Shown in pieces: positions 26,741 through 35,518 of a stretch of 64,000 bases of DNA. The stretch is from Pseudomonas panipatensis (GTDB lineage: Bacteria; Pseudomonadota; Gammaproteobacteria; Pseudomonadales; Pseudomonadaceae): the NCBI RefSeq assembly GCF_900099785.1, contig NZ_FNDS01000002.1, positions 124,001-188,000 on the forward strand. The letters are read 5' to 3'. Each line of letters opens with the position of its first letter. Position 1 is the stretch's first letter. The translations under genes and the position numbers were made by a program. The notes under the pieces are model-generated. The model was not told the origin of the DNA and did no database searches. It saw nothing but the letters and a program-made list of their open reading frames with translations.

Positions 26741-27168
26741 GCGAGCGCCGCTTCCCTCTCGGTGAAGCCGGGCAGCACCGGAACCGGACGCTTCTCGTCG
26801 TCGATGGCGACGAAACTGAACAGGCCCTGAATGGCCTTCTCTCGCCCATCGACGGACATGCTCTCGACATACACCTCGACTTCGACCTTCAGGCTGGTGT
26901 TGCCTACCTTCACCACGCGCCCGATCAGCTCGACGATGGAACCGGCGGGAATCGGGTGTTTGAAGTCGATACGATCGGTGGACACGGTCACCAGCGGCAA
27001 GCGGCAAAAGCGTGTCGCGGCGATGAAGGACACTTCGTCCATCCAGGCCAGGGCGGTGCCGCCGAACAACGTGTTGTGGTGATTGGTGGTGGGCGGGAAC
27101 ACCGCCTTGGTCACGCGGGTTTCGGAGAGTTGGGTACGCCGGAGGATTTCTTGCTCTCTGGGGCTCAT
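26737..27168 (-). CDS. Acyl-CoA thioesterase (hotdog fold)
   Basis: A 143-residue hotdog-fold thioesterase of the YciA/cytosolic acyl-CoA hydrolase type, cleaving acyl-CoA to free acid and CoA. The family motif is clear: NHHNTLFGGTALAWMDEVSFIAATRF, with the catalytic aspartate in the MDE region and the conserved HPIPAGS turn. Length is normal. The end overlaps the preceding plus-strand gene tail-to-tail by four bases. A bidirectional terminator separates its upstream side from rplS. Confidence 0.92.
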   Translation of the reverse strand: MSPREQEILRRTQLSETRVTKAVFPPTTNHHNTLFGGTALAWMDEVSFIAATRFCRLPLVTVSTDRIDFKHPIPAGSIVELIGRVVKVGNTSLKVEVEVYVESMSVDGREKAIQGLFSFVAIDDEKRPVPVLPGFTEREAALA

Positions 27169-27267
27169 GCCACTGCTACCTGTTGCAATGAAAGTGGCTG
27201 CCGGTGCCGCGGGTGTTGTACTTGTTGTGCGCTGCCATGGGGCAGTAACGGAAAAATACGGAGCATG

Positions 27268-27295
27268 AAAAAAGCAGCCCTTGGGCTGCTTTTTT
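27268..27295. terminator. Bidirectional terminator of the rpsP-rplS operon
   Basis: AAAAAAGCAGCC-CTTG-GGCTGCTTTTTT, a perfect 12-base-pair stem including the A/T tracts. It lies 26 bases after the rplS stop codon on the minus strand. Confidence 0.92.
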
Positions 27296-27321
27296 CTGGA
27301 TCGACTGGTAGGCCGTAAGGC

Positions 27322-27672
27322 TTAGACCAGTTTTTCCTTGATGCGCGCTGCCTTGCCGGACAGGTCGCGGAGGTAGTACAGCTTGGCCTTGCGCACGTCG
27401 CCGCGACGCTTGACGCTGATGCTGTCGACCAGCGGGCTGTAGGTCTGGAAGGTACGCTCTACGCCGACACCGTTGGAGATCTTACGAACGGTGAAAGCGC
27501 TGTTCAGGCCGCGGTTACGCTTGCCGATCACGACGCCTTCGAAGGCCTGCAGACGCTGACGGTCGCCTTCCTTCACTTTCACTTGCACGATTACGGTGTC
27601 GCCAGGGGCGAACGCCGGAATCTCTTTGTTCATCTGTTCAGCTTCGATCTGCTGAATGATCTTGTTGGTCAT
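27322..27672 (-). CDS. rplS: 50S ribosomal protein L19
   Basis: A 116-residue ribosomal protein at the 30S-50S interface. [31 protein letters not shown] and the C-terminal [20 protein letters not shown] are diagnostic. It is the last gene of rpsP-rimM-trmD-rplS, 41 bases after trmD, and is followed by the terminator at 27268-27295. Confidence 0.98.
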   Translation of the reverse strand: MTNKIIQQIEAEQMNKEIPAFAPGDTVIVQVKVKEGDRQRLQAFEGVVIGKRNRGLNSAFTVRKISNGVGVERTFQTYSPLVDSISVKRRGDVRKAKLYYLRDLSGKAARIKEKLV

Positions 27673-27713
27673 CTTGTGCTCCTAAGGCAGGCTTCTGGCC
27701 GGCCATCGATACG

Positions 27714-28457
27714 TTAACTATCGTCCCGCTGGCGGATGTATTCCTCCAGCAGCTTCTTCTCTTCTCCAGAAAGCGAGCGGCAATCCAGAAGATCGGCACG
27801 TCGTTCCCAAGTCCTACCAAGGGACTGCTGCAAACGCCAGCGCCGGATGTGTTCGTGGTTGCCGCTGAGCAGCACCTCAGGAACACGCTTGTCGGCATAC
27901 ACCTCAGGTCGGGTGTAGTGCGGACAATCGAGCAGGCCATCCGTGAAGGAGTCCTCCTCTGCGGAGTCCGCGTGCCCCAATGCCCCGGGTAACAAACGCG
28001 TGACCGCGTCGATCAGCACCATCGCCGGCAGCTCACCGCCGGACAACACGTAATCGCCAACCGACCATTCCTCATCGACATGCTCTTCAATGAAGCGCTC
28101 GTCGATGCCTTCGTAACGCCCGGCGATGAGGATCAGACGCTCCTCTTTCGCCAGTTCTTTCACGGCCGCCTGCGTCAGCTTGCGGCCCTGCGGCGACAGG
28201 TAAATCACTTTCGCCGGCCCGCCTGCGGCCTGCCGAGCATCGCCCAGCGCGCCTTCCAGCGGCTTGATTTTCATCACCATTCCCGGACCACCGCCGAAAG
28301 GCCGATCGTCCACCGTCTGGTGACGGTCCTCGGTATTGCTTCGCGGGTTGAAACATTCGAGCTGAATCAGCCCCTGCTTAACCGCACGACTGGTGATGCC
28401 GTAGTCACTGATGGCGCGAAACATCTCCGGAAAGATGCTGATGACTCCAATCCACAT
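27714..28457 (-). CDS. trmD: tRNA (guanine37-N1)-methyltransferase
   Basis: A 247-residue SPOUT methyltransferase that makes m1G37 in tRNAs reading codons that begin with C. The trefoil-knot SAM-binding segments are visible: [22 protein letters not shown] and [16 protein letters not shown]. The N-terminal [12 protein letters not shown] and the [13 protein letters not shown] loop are typical. It lies 24 bases after rimM. Confidence 0.98.
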   Translation of the reverse strand: MWIGVISIFPEMFRAISDYGITSRAVKQGLIQLECFNPRSNTEDRHQTVDDRPFGGGPGMVMKIKPLEGALGDARQAAGGPAKVIYLSPQGRKLTQAAVKELAKEERLILIAGRYEGIDERFIEEHVDEEWSVGDYVLSGGELPAMVLIDAVTRLLPGALGHADSAEEDSFTDGLLDCPHYTRPEVYADKRVPEVLLSGNHEHIRRWRLQQSLGRTWERRADLLDCRSLSGEEKKLLEEYIRQRDDS

Positions 28458-28481
28458 GGGCGAAAGCTCCTACCCTGCGGG

Positions 28482-29018
28482 TTAGAAATCGGCGTCCCAG
28501 TCCACCCTCATTTCGCCAGCTGCCAGGTCCACCGCTTGCACGCATTGCTCCGTGTAGGGCAACAGTCGCTCGCGATCATCCAGGCTGCCCGCGCAGGGCT
28601 TGACCACCATCACATCGTTGGCGCCGGTCTCCAGCAGATGGTCAATTGTCCCGAGCAGTTGCCCGCTCTGATCGATCACCTTGAGACCTTCAAGCTGGCT
28701 CCAGTAGTACTCGCCGTCGTCCAGTTCCGGAAGCTCGCTGCGCGGCACCAGGATCTCGAAATCCGCATAGGTGCGGGCGACTTCGCGATCATCCAGTCCC
28801 TTCAGCTTCGCCACCAGGACATTACCCTGTACGCGGCCACTGACCAGCTCAGCCTGTCGAACCTCGGTGCCACGCTTGAGCGTCCAGCGCCGGTAGTCCA
28901 GCAGGTTGTCCAACGGGTCGGTAAAGGAATACACCTTCACCTCGCCACGAATGCCATGCACCGAAACGATCTTGCCGAGTACGACCAGGTCTTCGGCGGG
29001 GGCAGGCATCGTGCTCAT
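28482..29018 (-). CDS. rimM: Ribosome maturation factor RimM
   Basis: A 178-residue 16S processing factor that binds S19 and helps assemble the 30S head. The N-terminal RimM domain (LVVLGKIVSVHGIRGEVKVYSFTD) and the C-terminal PRC-barrel (GEYYWSQLEGLKVIDQ, ANDVMVVKP) are both present. It starts five bases after the rpsP stop codon, which implies tight coupling. Confidence 0.97.
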   Translation of the reverse strand: MSTMPAPAEDLVVLGKIVSVHGIRGEVKVYSFTDPLDNLLDYRRWTLKRGTEVRQAELVSGRVQGNVLVAKLKGLDDREVARTYADFEILVPRSELPELDDGEYYWSQLEGLKVIDQSGQLLGTIDHLLETGANDVMVVKPCAGSLDDRERLLPYTEQCVQAVDLAAGEMRVDWDADF

Positions 29019-29023
29019 ACTAC

Positions 29024-29275
29024 TCAGGCAGCAGCCTTGGCAGCGTCCTTCAGCAGCTGAGCAACGCGCTCAGACGGCTGTGCGCCCTGGCCCAGCCAGT
29101 AGGTGACGCGCTCTTGGTCGACGGACAGGCGAACTTCACCGCCAGTGGCGACCGGGTTGAAGAAACCGACGCGCTCAACGAAACGGCCGTCACGAGCGTT
29201 GCGGCTGTTGGTCACGGTCAGGTGGTAGAACGGGCGCTTTTTGGAGCCGCCACGAGCCAGACGAATGGTTACCAT
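29024..29275 (-). CDS. rpsP: 30S ribosomal protein S16
   Basis: An 83-residue protein of normal length ([19 protein letters not shown], then [10 protein letters not shown]). A longer in-frame ORF extends upstream to 29380, but the family start is ATG 29275. It is the first gene of the ribosome-maturation operon and has a good promoter upstream. Confidence 0.98.
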   Translation of the reverse strand: MVTIRLARGGSKKRPFYHLTVTNSRNARDGRFVERVGFFNPVATGGEVRLSVDQERVTYWLGQGAQPSERVAQLLKDAAKAAA

Positions 29276-29351
29276 GCGTACGTTGTTCCTATTAGTTTGC
29301 TTGCAAAAAAAGAAATGCAGCCCCAGGGCACAGGTGCCCGAAAGGCCGCAT

Positions 29352-29380
29352 ATTCTATGAGTTAAAGCACAGCGCTGCAA
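29352..29380 (-). promoter_or_regulatory. Sigma-70 promoter for rpsP-rimM-trmD-rplS
   Basis: On the minus strand TTGCAG (29380-29375), 17 bases, then TAGAAT (29357-29352). Both boxes and the spacing match the consensus well, and the predicted start of transcription lies about 70 bases before rpsP. Confidence 0.8.
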
Positions 29381-29422
29381 GCCGCAGCTAGTCGGGCCGC
29401 CACTCGGGCGGCCCTGCGCGGC

Positions 29423-30796
29423 TTACATCTTCGGCATGCCGCCGGGGAACATGCTGCCCATTCCGCGCATCATCTTGGCCATGCCGCCCTTGGCGGTGAC
29501 CTTCTTCATCATTTTCTGCATCTGCTTGTGCTGCTTGATCAGCCGGCCGACGTCCTGCACCTGGGTGCCGGAACCAAGGGCGATGCGGCGCTTGCGCGAA
29601 CCGCTGATGACTTCCGGATCACGGCGCTCGGCAGGGGTCATGGAGTTGATGATCGCCTCCATCTGCTTGAACTGTTTCTCCGCCGCGTTCTGCGCGTTGC
29701 CCATCTGCGACAGGTTGACCCCGCCGAGCATCGGCAGCTTGTCCATCAGGCTGCCGAGGCCGCCCATGTTCTTCATCTGTTGCAGTTGGTCGCGGAAGTC
29801 TTCGAGGTCGAAGCCCTTGCCTTTCTTGATCTTCTTCGCGAGCTTCTCGGCCTTCTCGCGATCCATGTTCTGCTCGGCCTGCTCGATCAGGCTGAGCACG
29901 TCACCCATACCGAGGATGCGCGAGGCCACGCGGTCCGGATGGAAGGGATCGAGCGCTTCGCTCTTCTCACCCATACCGAGGAACTTGATCGGCTTGCCGG
30001 TAATGGCGCGCACCGACAAGGCGGCGCCGCCACGGGCATCGCCGTCGACCTTGGTCAGCACCACGCCGGTCAGCGGCAGGGCATCGTTGAACGCCTTGGC
30101 GGTGTTGGCGGCGTCCTGACCGGTCATGGCATCGACCACGAACAGGGTTTCCACGGGCTTGATCGCCGCGTGGACCTGTTTGATCTCGTCCATCATCTCG
30201 GCGTCGACGTGCAGACGGCCGGCGGTATCGACGATGACCACGTCGATGAACTTCAGCTTCGCCTCGCGAATCGCCGCCTGGGCGATATCCACCGGTTTCT
30301 GGCTGGTGTCCGAGGGGAAGAAGGTCACACCGATATCGTTGGCCAGGGTTTCCAGCTGCTTGATCGCGGCGGGCCGGTAAACGTCGGCGGAGACCACCAG
30401 GACCGACTTCTTCTTGCGCTCCTTGAGGAAGCGCGCCAGCTTGCCGGCGGTGGTGGTCTTGCCCGCGCCCTGCAGGCCGGCCATGAGAATCACCGCCGGC
30501 GGCGCGGCGTTGAGCGCCAGGTCCTCGTTGGCCGCGCCCATCAGCTCGACCAGCTCGGCCTGAACGATCTTCACGAAGGCCTGACCCGGCGTCAGGCTCT
30601 TCGACACCTCGGTGCCGACCGCGCGATCCTTGATCTTGGTGACGAAGTCCTTGACCACCGGCAGGGCCACGTCGGCCTCGAGCAGGGCCATCCGCACTTC
30701 GCGGAGCGTATCCTTGATGTTGTCCTCGGTCAGCTTGGCCTTGCCGGTGACATGGCGCAGCGTTTGCGAGAGGCGGTCTGTAAGGTTTTCGAACAT
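29423..30796 (-). CDS. ffh: Signal recognition particle protein Ffh
   Basis: A 457-residue GTPase that, with 4.5S RNA, delivers nascent inner-membrane proteins to FtsY. It has the N domain (MFENLTDRLSQTLRHVTGK), then the G domain with P-loop GLQGAGKTTTAGKLA (about residue 105), DTAGR, and TKVDGDARGG. The methionine-rich M domain (from about 325) ends in KMMRGMGSMFPGGMPKM. ATG 30796, with TAGGAAC upstream, gives the normal length; the ORF continues further upstream in frame without family similarity. Confidence 0.98.
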   Translation of the reverse strand: MFENLTDRLSQTLRHVTGKAKLTEDNIKDTLREVRMALLEADVALPVVKDFVTKIKDRAVGTEVSKSLTPGQAFVKIVQAELVELMGAANEDLALNAAPPAVILMAGLQGAGKTTTAGKLARFLKERKKKSVLVVSADVYRPAAIKQLETLANDIGVTFFPSDTSQKPVDIAQAAIREAKLKFIDVVIVDTAGRLHVDAEMMDEIKQVHAAIKPVETLFVVDAMTGQDAANTAKAFNDALPLTGVVLTKVDGDARGGAALSVRAITGKPIKFLGMGEKSEALDPFHPDRVASRILGMGDVLSLIEQAEQNMDREKAEKLAKKIKKGKGFDLEDFRDQLQQMKNMGGLGSLMDKLPMLGGVNLSQMGNAQNAAEKQFKQMEAIINSMTPAERRDPEVISGSRKRRIALGSGTQVQDVGRLIKQHKQMQKMMKKVTAKGGMAKMMRGMGSMFPGGMPKM

Positions 30797-30850
30797 GCGC
30801 GTTCCTATCAGGCTCATGCGAGCCGGGGTGGGCGTGGCAGCAGGCGCGGG

Positions 30851-30879
30851 ATTATAACCAAGTGTGCCGACGGCAGACA
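30851..30879 (-). promoter_or_regulatory. Candidate ffh promoter
   Basis: A perfect TATAAT on the minus strand (30856-30851) lies about 55 bases before the ffh start codon. The -35 position 17 bases further up is TGTCTG, a weak match. The same 229-base gap also serves the divergent CcsA-like gene. Confidence 0.6.
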
Positions 30880-31025
30880 CCGCCGATGATCCATCCGCGC
30901 CCGCGCCGCGCCGGAACGGCTCAAGCCAGCCTTGCCAGGGGCATGGGAACTGTTCCCGGCTGCTTTCTCGCCACGGGCGATATGTGCCAAACTCAGCGCC
31001 TTTCGATGGATTGTTCCAAGGACCT

Positions 31026-31826
31026 ATGCATCCTCTGCTGCTCAGCCTGATCGCCGCCGCCTTCTACCTCGGCGCCACGGCCTACCAGGGCACAAGCCTG
31101 GCGCGCCGCGCCGCACCGAACAAGCCCCTGCTCCTGGTGCTCGGTCTCATCGCACTGCTCGCCCAGGGCCTCAGCCTGTTGCCGCAGTTGCTGACCGCCA
31201 ACGGACTGGTGCTGGACTTCTTCAACGCGGCCAACCTGATTTCCGCCGCCGTGATCTGCATCACGCTGCTGGCCTGCCTGCGCATCCCGGTGGAAAACCT
31301 CCTGCTCCTGCTCTATCCGCTCGGCACGCTGACGGCGCTGCTGGCGGTGCTGATGCCCCATGGCACCCTGGAGCCGATCAACGAACAGCCCGGCATCCTC
31401 GCGCATATCCTGCTCTCGGTGCTGGCCTACGGCCTGCTGACCATCGCGGTCTTCCAGGCGCTGTTGCTGCTGATCCAGGACCATCGCCTCAAGCACAAGC
31501 ATCCGGCCGGGCTGATCCGCAACTTCCCGCCGCTGCAGACCATGGAAAGCCTGCTGTTCGGCTTCCTCTGGGGCGGCTGGATCCTGCTCTCGCTGTCGCT
31601 GCTGTCGGGCTGGCTGTTCCTCGACAACCTGTTCGCCCAGCACCTGGCGCACAAGACCATCCTTTCCTGCTTCGCCTGGGTGGTGTTCGCGGTCCTCCTG
31701 TGGGGCCGTCACCAGCTCGGCTGGCGTGGACACAAGGCGATCCGCTGGACGCTCGCCGGTTTCTGCCTGTTGATGCTGGCCTACTTCGGCAGCAAGCTGG
31801 TGAAGGAATTCATCCTGCATATATAA
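31026..31826 (+). CDS. CcsA-like cytochrome c assembly family membrane protein
   Basis: A 266-residue integral membrane protein with about eight hydrophobic helices, of the cytochrome c assembly (CcsA/CcmC/YpjD) family. The second half carries the tryptophan-rich WGGWILLSLSLLSGWLF segment, and histidines flank it (VLMPHG, LAHKTILSCFAW). ATG 31026 with AAGGA upstream is preferred over the long in-frame extension from 30864. Single CcsA-like proteins next to ffh and a CorC-type protein occur across Pseudomonas; a role in haem handling is a family-level guess, not shown. Confidence 0.85.
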   Translation: MHPLLLSLIAAAFYLGATAYQGTSLARRAAPNKPLLLVLGLIALLAQGLSLLPQLLTANGLVLDFFNAANLISAAVICITLLACLRIPVENLLLLLYPLGTLTALLAVLMPHGTLEPINEQPGILAHILLSVLAYGLLTIAVFQALLLLIQDHRLKHKHPAGLIRNFPPLQTMESLLFGFLWGGWILLSLSLLSGWLFLDNLFAQHLAHKTILSCFAWVVFAVLLWGRHQLGWRGHKAIRWTLAGFCLLMLAYFGSKLVKEFILHI

Positions 31827-31842
31827 GTAGGAAGCGCCACGC

Positions 31843-33141
31843 ATGGGCGATATCCACCCCGGCTACCTGTTCGGCCTGCTGGTCCTGCTGCTGCTCTGCT
31901 CGGCGTTCTTCTCCAGCGTCGAAACCGGCGTGCTCAGCCTCGATCGCTATCGCCTGCGCCACCTGGCCAAGCAGGGCCATCGGGGCGCGCGGCGCACCGC
32001 CTGGCTGCTGCTACGCACCGACCGCCTGCTCGGCACCATTCTCATCGGCAACAACTTCGTCAACATCATCGCCTCGTCGCTGGCGACCCTCCTCGCCCTG
32101 CGCCTGTGGGGCGATGTCGGCGTGGCCCCGACCACTATCGCCCTGACCCTGATCCTGCTGATCTTCGGCGAGATCACCCCGAAGACCTACGCCACCCTGC
32201 GCCCGGAACGCGTGGCCTTCCCCGCGAGCCTACCGCTGCTGTGGCTGCAACGCCTGTTCAGCCCGCTGCTGTGGCTGATGACTGGCGTGAGCAACGCCAT
32301 TCTGCGCCTCTGCGGCCTGGAGCCCAGCCAACGCAACCGCAAGCCACTGAGCAACGACGAGTTGCGCAGCGTCGTCAGCGACTCCAGCGAAAAACTCAGC
32401 GCCAACCGCCAGAACATGCTGCTGAGCATCCTCGACCTGGAAAAGATCACCGTGAACGACCTCATGGTGCCGCGCAATGAAGTCCAGGGCATCGACCTGG
32501 ACGATGAACTGGAAAGCATCATCAGCCAGTTGCGCAACACCACCCACACGCGCCTGCCGGTGTTCCGCAACGACATCAATCAAGTCGAAGGCATCGTCCA
32601 CATGCGCCAGATCGCGCGCCTGCTGACGCACAACCAGTTGACCAAGGACAGCCTGCGCGCCGCCTGCCTGGAACCCTACTTCATCCCCGAAAGCACGCCG
32701 CTGGCGACGCAACTGATCAACTTCCAGAAGCAGAAACGCCGTATCGGCATCGTGGTGGATGAATACGGCGAGGTGATCGGCATCATCACCCTGGAGGACA
32801 TCCTCGAAGAGATCGTCGGCGAGTTCAGCAACGCCGATGCCCTGCGCAACCCGGATATCCATCCCCAGGCCGACGGCACCTATGTGATCGATGGATCGGC
32901 GAACATTCGCGACATCAACCGCGCCCTCGGCTGGCAATTGCCCAGCGAAGGCCCGAAGACGCTCAACGGCTTGATCACCGAAGCCCTGGAGCAGATCCCC
33001 GACTGCGCGGTATGCCTACGCATCGGCCCTTATCGCCTGGAGATCCTGCAATCCGGCGAAAACCGCGTGAAGAGCGTGCGCGTCTGGCTCACCGGGCGTG
33101 CCGCCGCCCCCGCCGACGGGACCAGTAATGCGCTTGCCTGA
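31843..33141 (+). CDS. CNNM/CorC-family transporter-associated protein with CBS domains
   Basis: A 432-residue inner-membrane protein. Residues 1-190 form the CNNM/DUF21 transmembrane domain (about four helices, with FFSSVETGVLSLDRYRLRHLAKQG in the first and EITPKTYA in the last). Residues about 205-330 hold a CBS pair (DLMVPRNEVQGID, then VVDEYGEVIGIITLEDILEEIVGE), and a CorC_HlyC domain ends the protein. E. coli relatives (YfjD, CorB) are linked to magnesium/cobalt efflux or resistance. AGGAAG precedes the ATG, 16 bases after the CcsA-like gene, so the two are cotranscribed. Confidence 0.92.
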   Translation: MGDIHPGYLFGLLVLLLLCSAFFSSVETGVLSLDRYRLRHLAKQGHRGARRTAWLLLRTDRLLGTILIGNNFVNIIASSLATLLALRLWGDVGVAPTTIALTLILLIFGEITPKTYATLRPERVAFPASLPLLWLQRLFSPLLWLMTGVSNAILRLCGLEPSQRNRKPLSNDELRSVVSDSSEKLSANRQNMLLSILDLEKITVNDLMVPRNEVQGIDLDDELESIISQLRNTTHTRLPVFRNDINQVEGIVHMRQIARLLTHNQLTKDSLRAACLEPYFIPESTPLATQLINFQKQKRRIGIVVDEYGEVIGIITLEDILEEIVGEFSNADALRNPDIHPQADGTYVIDGSANIRDINRALGWQLPSEGPKTLNGLITEALEQIPDCAVCLRIGPYRLEILQSGENRVKSVRVWLTGRAAAPADGTSNALA

Positions 33142-33164
33142 GCGGCCCGGCCACGCCCTATAAT
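33134..33164 (+). promoter_or_regulatory. Candidate promoter for the MFS transporter
   Basis: TTGCCT, 19 bases, then a perfect TATAAT (33159-33164). The first bases overlap the end of the CNNM gene. If used, the transcript has a 5' leader of about 250 bases before the transporter start at 33425, in which I see no convincing ORF. Confidence 0.5.
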
Positions 33165-33424
33165 CAGCGCCTGCTTACCCAGCATCCCGCCACGGCCGGC
33201 GCTATCCGCGCCATGCCCGTGGCCAGTCAATCGCCCGCCAGCCCGAGCCCGGCCCCGCGCCATCGCCCGGAGAAGCGACCGGCCTCGCCTCGACCTTGTG
33301 CGAACGCCACCGCCCTGCCCGCACCCGGACAGCGCTTCCCCCTCGCGCAGCGGCAACGCTTCCAATGCCCGCCGGACACGACCGCCAGAGCCGTCGCCGG
33401 CCATGACTGACAGGGATTTCCTGC

Positions 33425-34738
33425 ATGACCTCCGCCAGCCTCGCTGCCACCGCCAACGACAGCCCCGCCAACTCCACCGCGCGGGTCGCGGTCGCCAGCT
33501 TCATCGGCACCGCTATCGAGTTCTACGACTTCTACGTCTATGCCACTGCCGCCGCCTTGGTAATCGGTCCGGTGTTCTTCCCGCAGACCTCTGGCGCGGC
33601 ACAGATGCTCAGCGCCTTCATCACCTTCGGCATCGCCTTCCTCGCCCGACCACTGGGCTCGGCGCTGTTCGGCCATTTCGGCGACCGCATCGGGCGCAAG
33701 TCGACCCTGGTCGCCTCCTTGCTGTTGATGGGCCTGTCCACCACCCTGATCGGCTTGCTGCCAGGCTACGAGCGCATCGGTGACTGGGCGCCGGCGCTGC
33801 TCTGCCTCCTGCGCTTCGGCCAAGGCCTGGGACTCGGCGGCGAATGGGGCGGCGCGGCGCTGCTGGCCACCGAGAATGCGCCCAAACACCGCCGCGCCTG
33901 GTTCGGCATGTTTCCGCAGATGGGGCCGTCGATCGGTTTCCTCGCCGCCAACGGCCTGTTCCTCGGCCTGGCCATGTTGCTCAGCGAAGAACAGTTCCGC
34001 GCCTGGGGCTGGCGCGCCCCCTTCATCCTCAGCGCCTTGCTGGTGGTGGTTGGGCTCTATGTGCGCCTGACGCTGGCCGAGACGCCGGTGTTCGCCAAGG
34101 CCATGGAGCGCCAGGAGCGCGCCAGCCTGCCGATCGCCGAACTCTTCACCCACCACTGGCGACCGGTAGTGCTCGGCGCCCTGGCCATGGTGGTGTGCTA
34201 CGCGCTGTTCTACATCTCCACGGTGTTCTCGCTGAGCTACGGCGTGACCAGCCTGGGCTACAGCCGCGAACAATTCCTCGGCCTGTTGTGCTTCGCCGTA
34301 CTCTTCATGGCCGCCGCCACGCCACTGTCGGCCTGGGCCAGCGACCGCTTCGGGCGTCGTCCGGTGCTGATCGTCGGCTGCCTTGCGGCCATTGTTTCCG
34401 GTTTCACCATGCAACCGCTGCTGAGCCAGGGGTCCTCTATCGAGGTGGCGATCTTCCTGGCCCTGGAGCTGTTCCTCATGGGCGTCACCTTCGCCCCCAT
34501 GGGCGCCCTGCTGCCGGAACTCTTCCCCACCCAGGTGCGCTACACCGGCGCCTCGGCGGCCTATAACCTGGGGGGCATTCTCGGCGCCTCGGTGGCGCCC
34601 TACATCGCCCAGAAGCTGGTGGGCATGGGCGGCCTGAGCTGGGTTGGCGGCTATGTGTCGGTGGCCGCGGCAGTGAGCCTGCTGGCCGTGCTCTGCCTGC
34701 ACGAAACCCGCGAGCAGGATCTCGACAGCATTCGCTGA
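33425..34738 (+). CDS. MFS transporter, metabolite:H+ symporter type
   Basis: A 437-residue major-facilitator protein with 12 predicted helices. FIGTAIEFYDFYVYATAAALV in helix 1, FGHFGDRIGRKSTLVASLLLMG in the loop 2-3 motif and LGLGGEWGGAALLATENAP in helix 4 mark the MHS subfamily (ShiA, ProP, KgtP, YhjE), which imports small metabolites with protons. The individual substrate is not visible. AGGGAT precedes the ATG. The stop codon is followed by a palindromic repeat shared with the convergent GDSL hydrolase. Confidence 0.93.
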   Translation: MTSASLAATANDSPANSTARVAVASFIGTAIEFYDFYVYATAAALVIGPVFFPQTSGAAQMLSAFITFGIAFLARPLGSALFGHFGDRIGRKSTLVASLLLMGLSTTLIGLLPGYERIGDWAPALLCLLRFGQGLGLGGEWGGAALLATENAPKHRRAWFGMFPQMGPSIGFLAANGLFLGLAMLLSEEQFRAWGWRAPFILSALLVVVGLYVRLTLAETPVFAKAMERQERASLPIAELFTHHWRPVVLGALAMVVCYALFYISTVFSLSYGVTSLGYSREQFLGLLCFAVLFMAAATPLSAWASDRFGRRPVLIVGCLAAIVSGFTMQPLLSQGSSIEVAIFLALELFLMGVTFAPMGALLPELFPTQVRYTGASAAYNLGGILGASVAPYIAQKLVGMGGLSWVGGYVSVAAAVSLLAVLCLHETREQDLDSIR

Positions 34739-34754
34739 GGCCCTTCGGCAATAG

Positions 34755-34783
34755 GACGGGTAACGCCTCGGGCGTTATCCGCC
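34755..34783. repeat. Diverged copy of the GGATAACGCC palindrome
   Basis: GACGGGTAACGCC-TCG-GGCGTTATCCGCC is a 13-base-pair stem with two mismatches, related to the element at 12560-12591. It lies between convergent genes, and the right arm contains the stop codon of the GDSL hydrolase (34775-34777). A bidirectional terminator function is plausible. Confidence 0.65.
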
Positions 34784-35518
34784 GCTCCCGCGCCAACGCG
34801 TCACCAGCCACTCGGCTAGGTGCTCGCCCCACACCTGGTAGCCCAGGGCGGACGGGTGGTAGCCGTCGATGGCGAGGAACTGCGGGCGCATGTCCAGGCT
34901 CACTGCGCAATGCCCCGCGCCCTCGCGCTGGCTCAGGCTGAGCAACTGGCGGTCGAGCAAGCCAGCGCGCCAGCCGAGCATCTGGCGCAACAGCCAGGGC
35001 AAGGCGGAGAAGTGCTGCAACGGCGGAACCGCGGTGCAGACCACCGAGGCACCGGCCGCGCGAAAATGCGCGATCAACTGCTGCAATGCGCAGCGCCAGG
35101 TTTCGCCGGCACTGAAATGGGTGGTGTCGTTGACCCCGAAGACCAGCACGACAAGGTCATAGGAATCGCCGGCGGCTTGCGGCAACAAGCGCACACAGGC
35201 CTCGCTGGCGGTGATGCCATTCTCCCCCAAGGCGCGCCAGGACACCGGCCGTTGCAGGCGCGCCGAGAGCGCGCTGGCCAAACGCCCGGCCAGGGCGAAA
35301 TCCAGGCAGGATGCACCGACGCCGGCTACCGTCGACTCGCCGAGCAGGAGCAGGCGCAGCGGCTCACCGGCACAATCGACGCCAACCACGCCCTGACAGG
35401 CCCCGGCCGCCGGAGCCAGGCGCAAGGCCGTGCGCCGAGTGTGCACGGCCAACGGCAGAGCTAGCGGCAGCAGCGGCAGTAGCGCCACCCACCACGCCAA
35501 CCCTGCCCAACGACTCAC
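34775..35518 (-). CDS. SGNH/GDSL hydrolase
   Basis: A 247-residue lipase/esterase-like hydrolase. An N-terminal hydrophobic segment (residues 5-25) should anchor it in or export it across the inner membrane. The SGNH blocks are present: block I serine in [12 protein letters not shown] (about residue 61), block III asparagine in [10 protein letters not shown], and the block V Asp/His pair in [12 protein letters not shown]. Its substrate is unknown; relatives act on acyl or acetyl esters. Its start overlaps the purT stop by four bases, indicating translational coupling. Confidence 0.88.
   Translation of the reverse strand: MSRWAGLAWWVALLPLLPLALPLAVHTRRTALRLAPAAGACQGVVGVDCAGEPLRLLLLGESTVAGVGASCLDFALAGRLASALSARLQRPVSWRALGENGITASEACVRLLPQAAGDSYDLVVLVFGVNDTTHFSAGETWRCALQQLIAHFRAAGASVVCTAVPPLQHFSALPWLLRQMLGWRAGLLDRQLLSLSQREGAGHCAVSLDMRPQFLAIDGYHPSALGYQVWGEHLAEWLVTRWRGSGG

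Noticed and set aside
33213-33410. A 65-codon proline/arginine-rich ORF before the MFS transporter
   Set aside because: Low-complexity product, no ribosome binding site; more likely untranslated leader.
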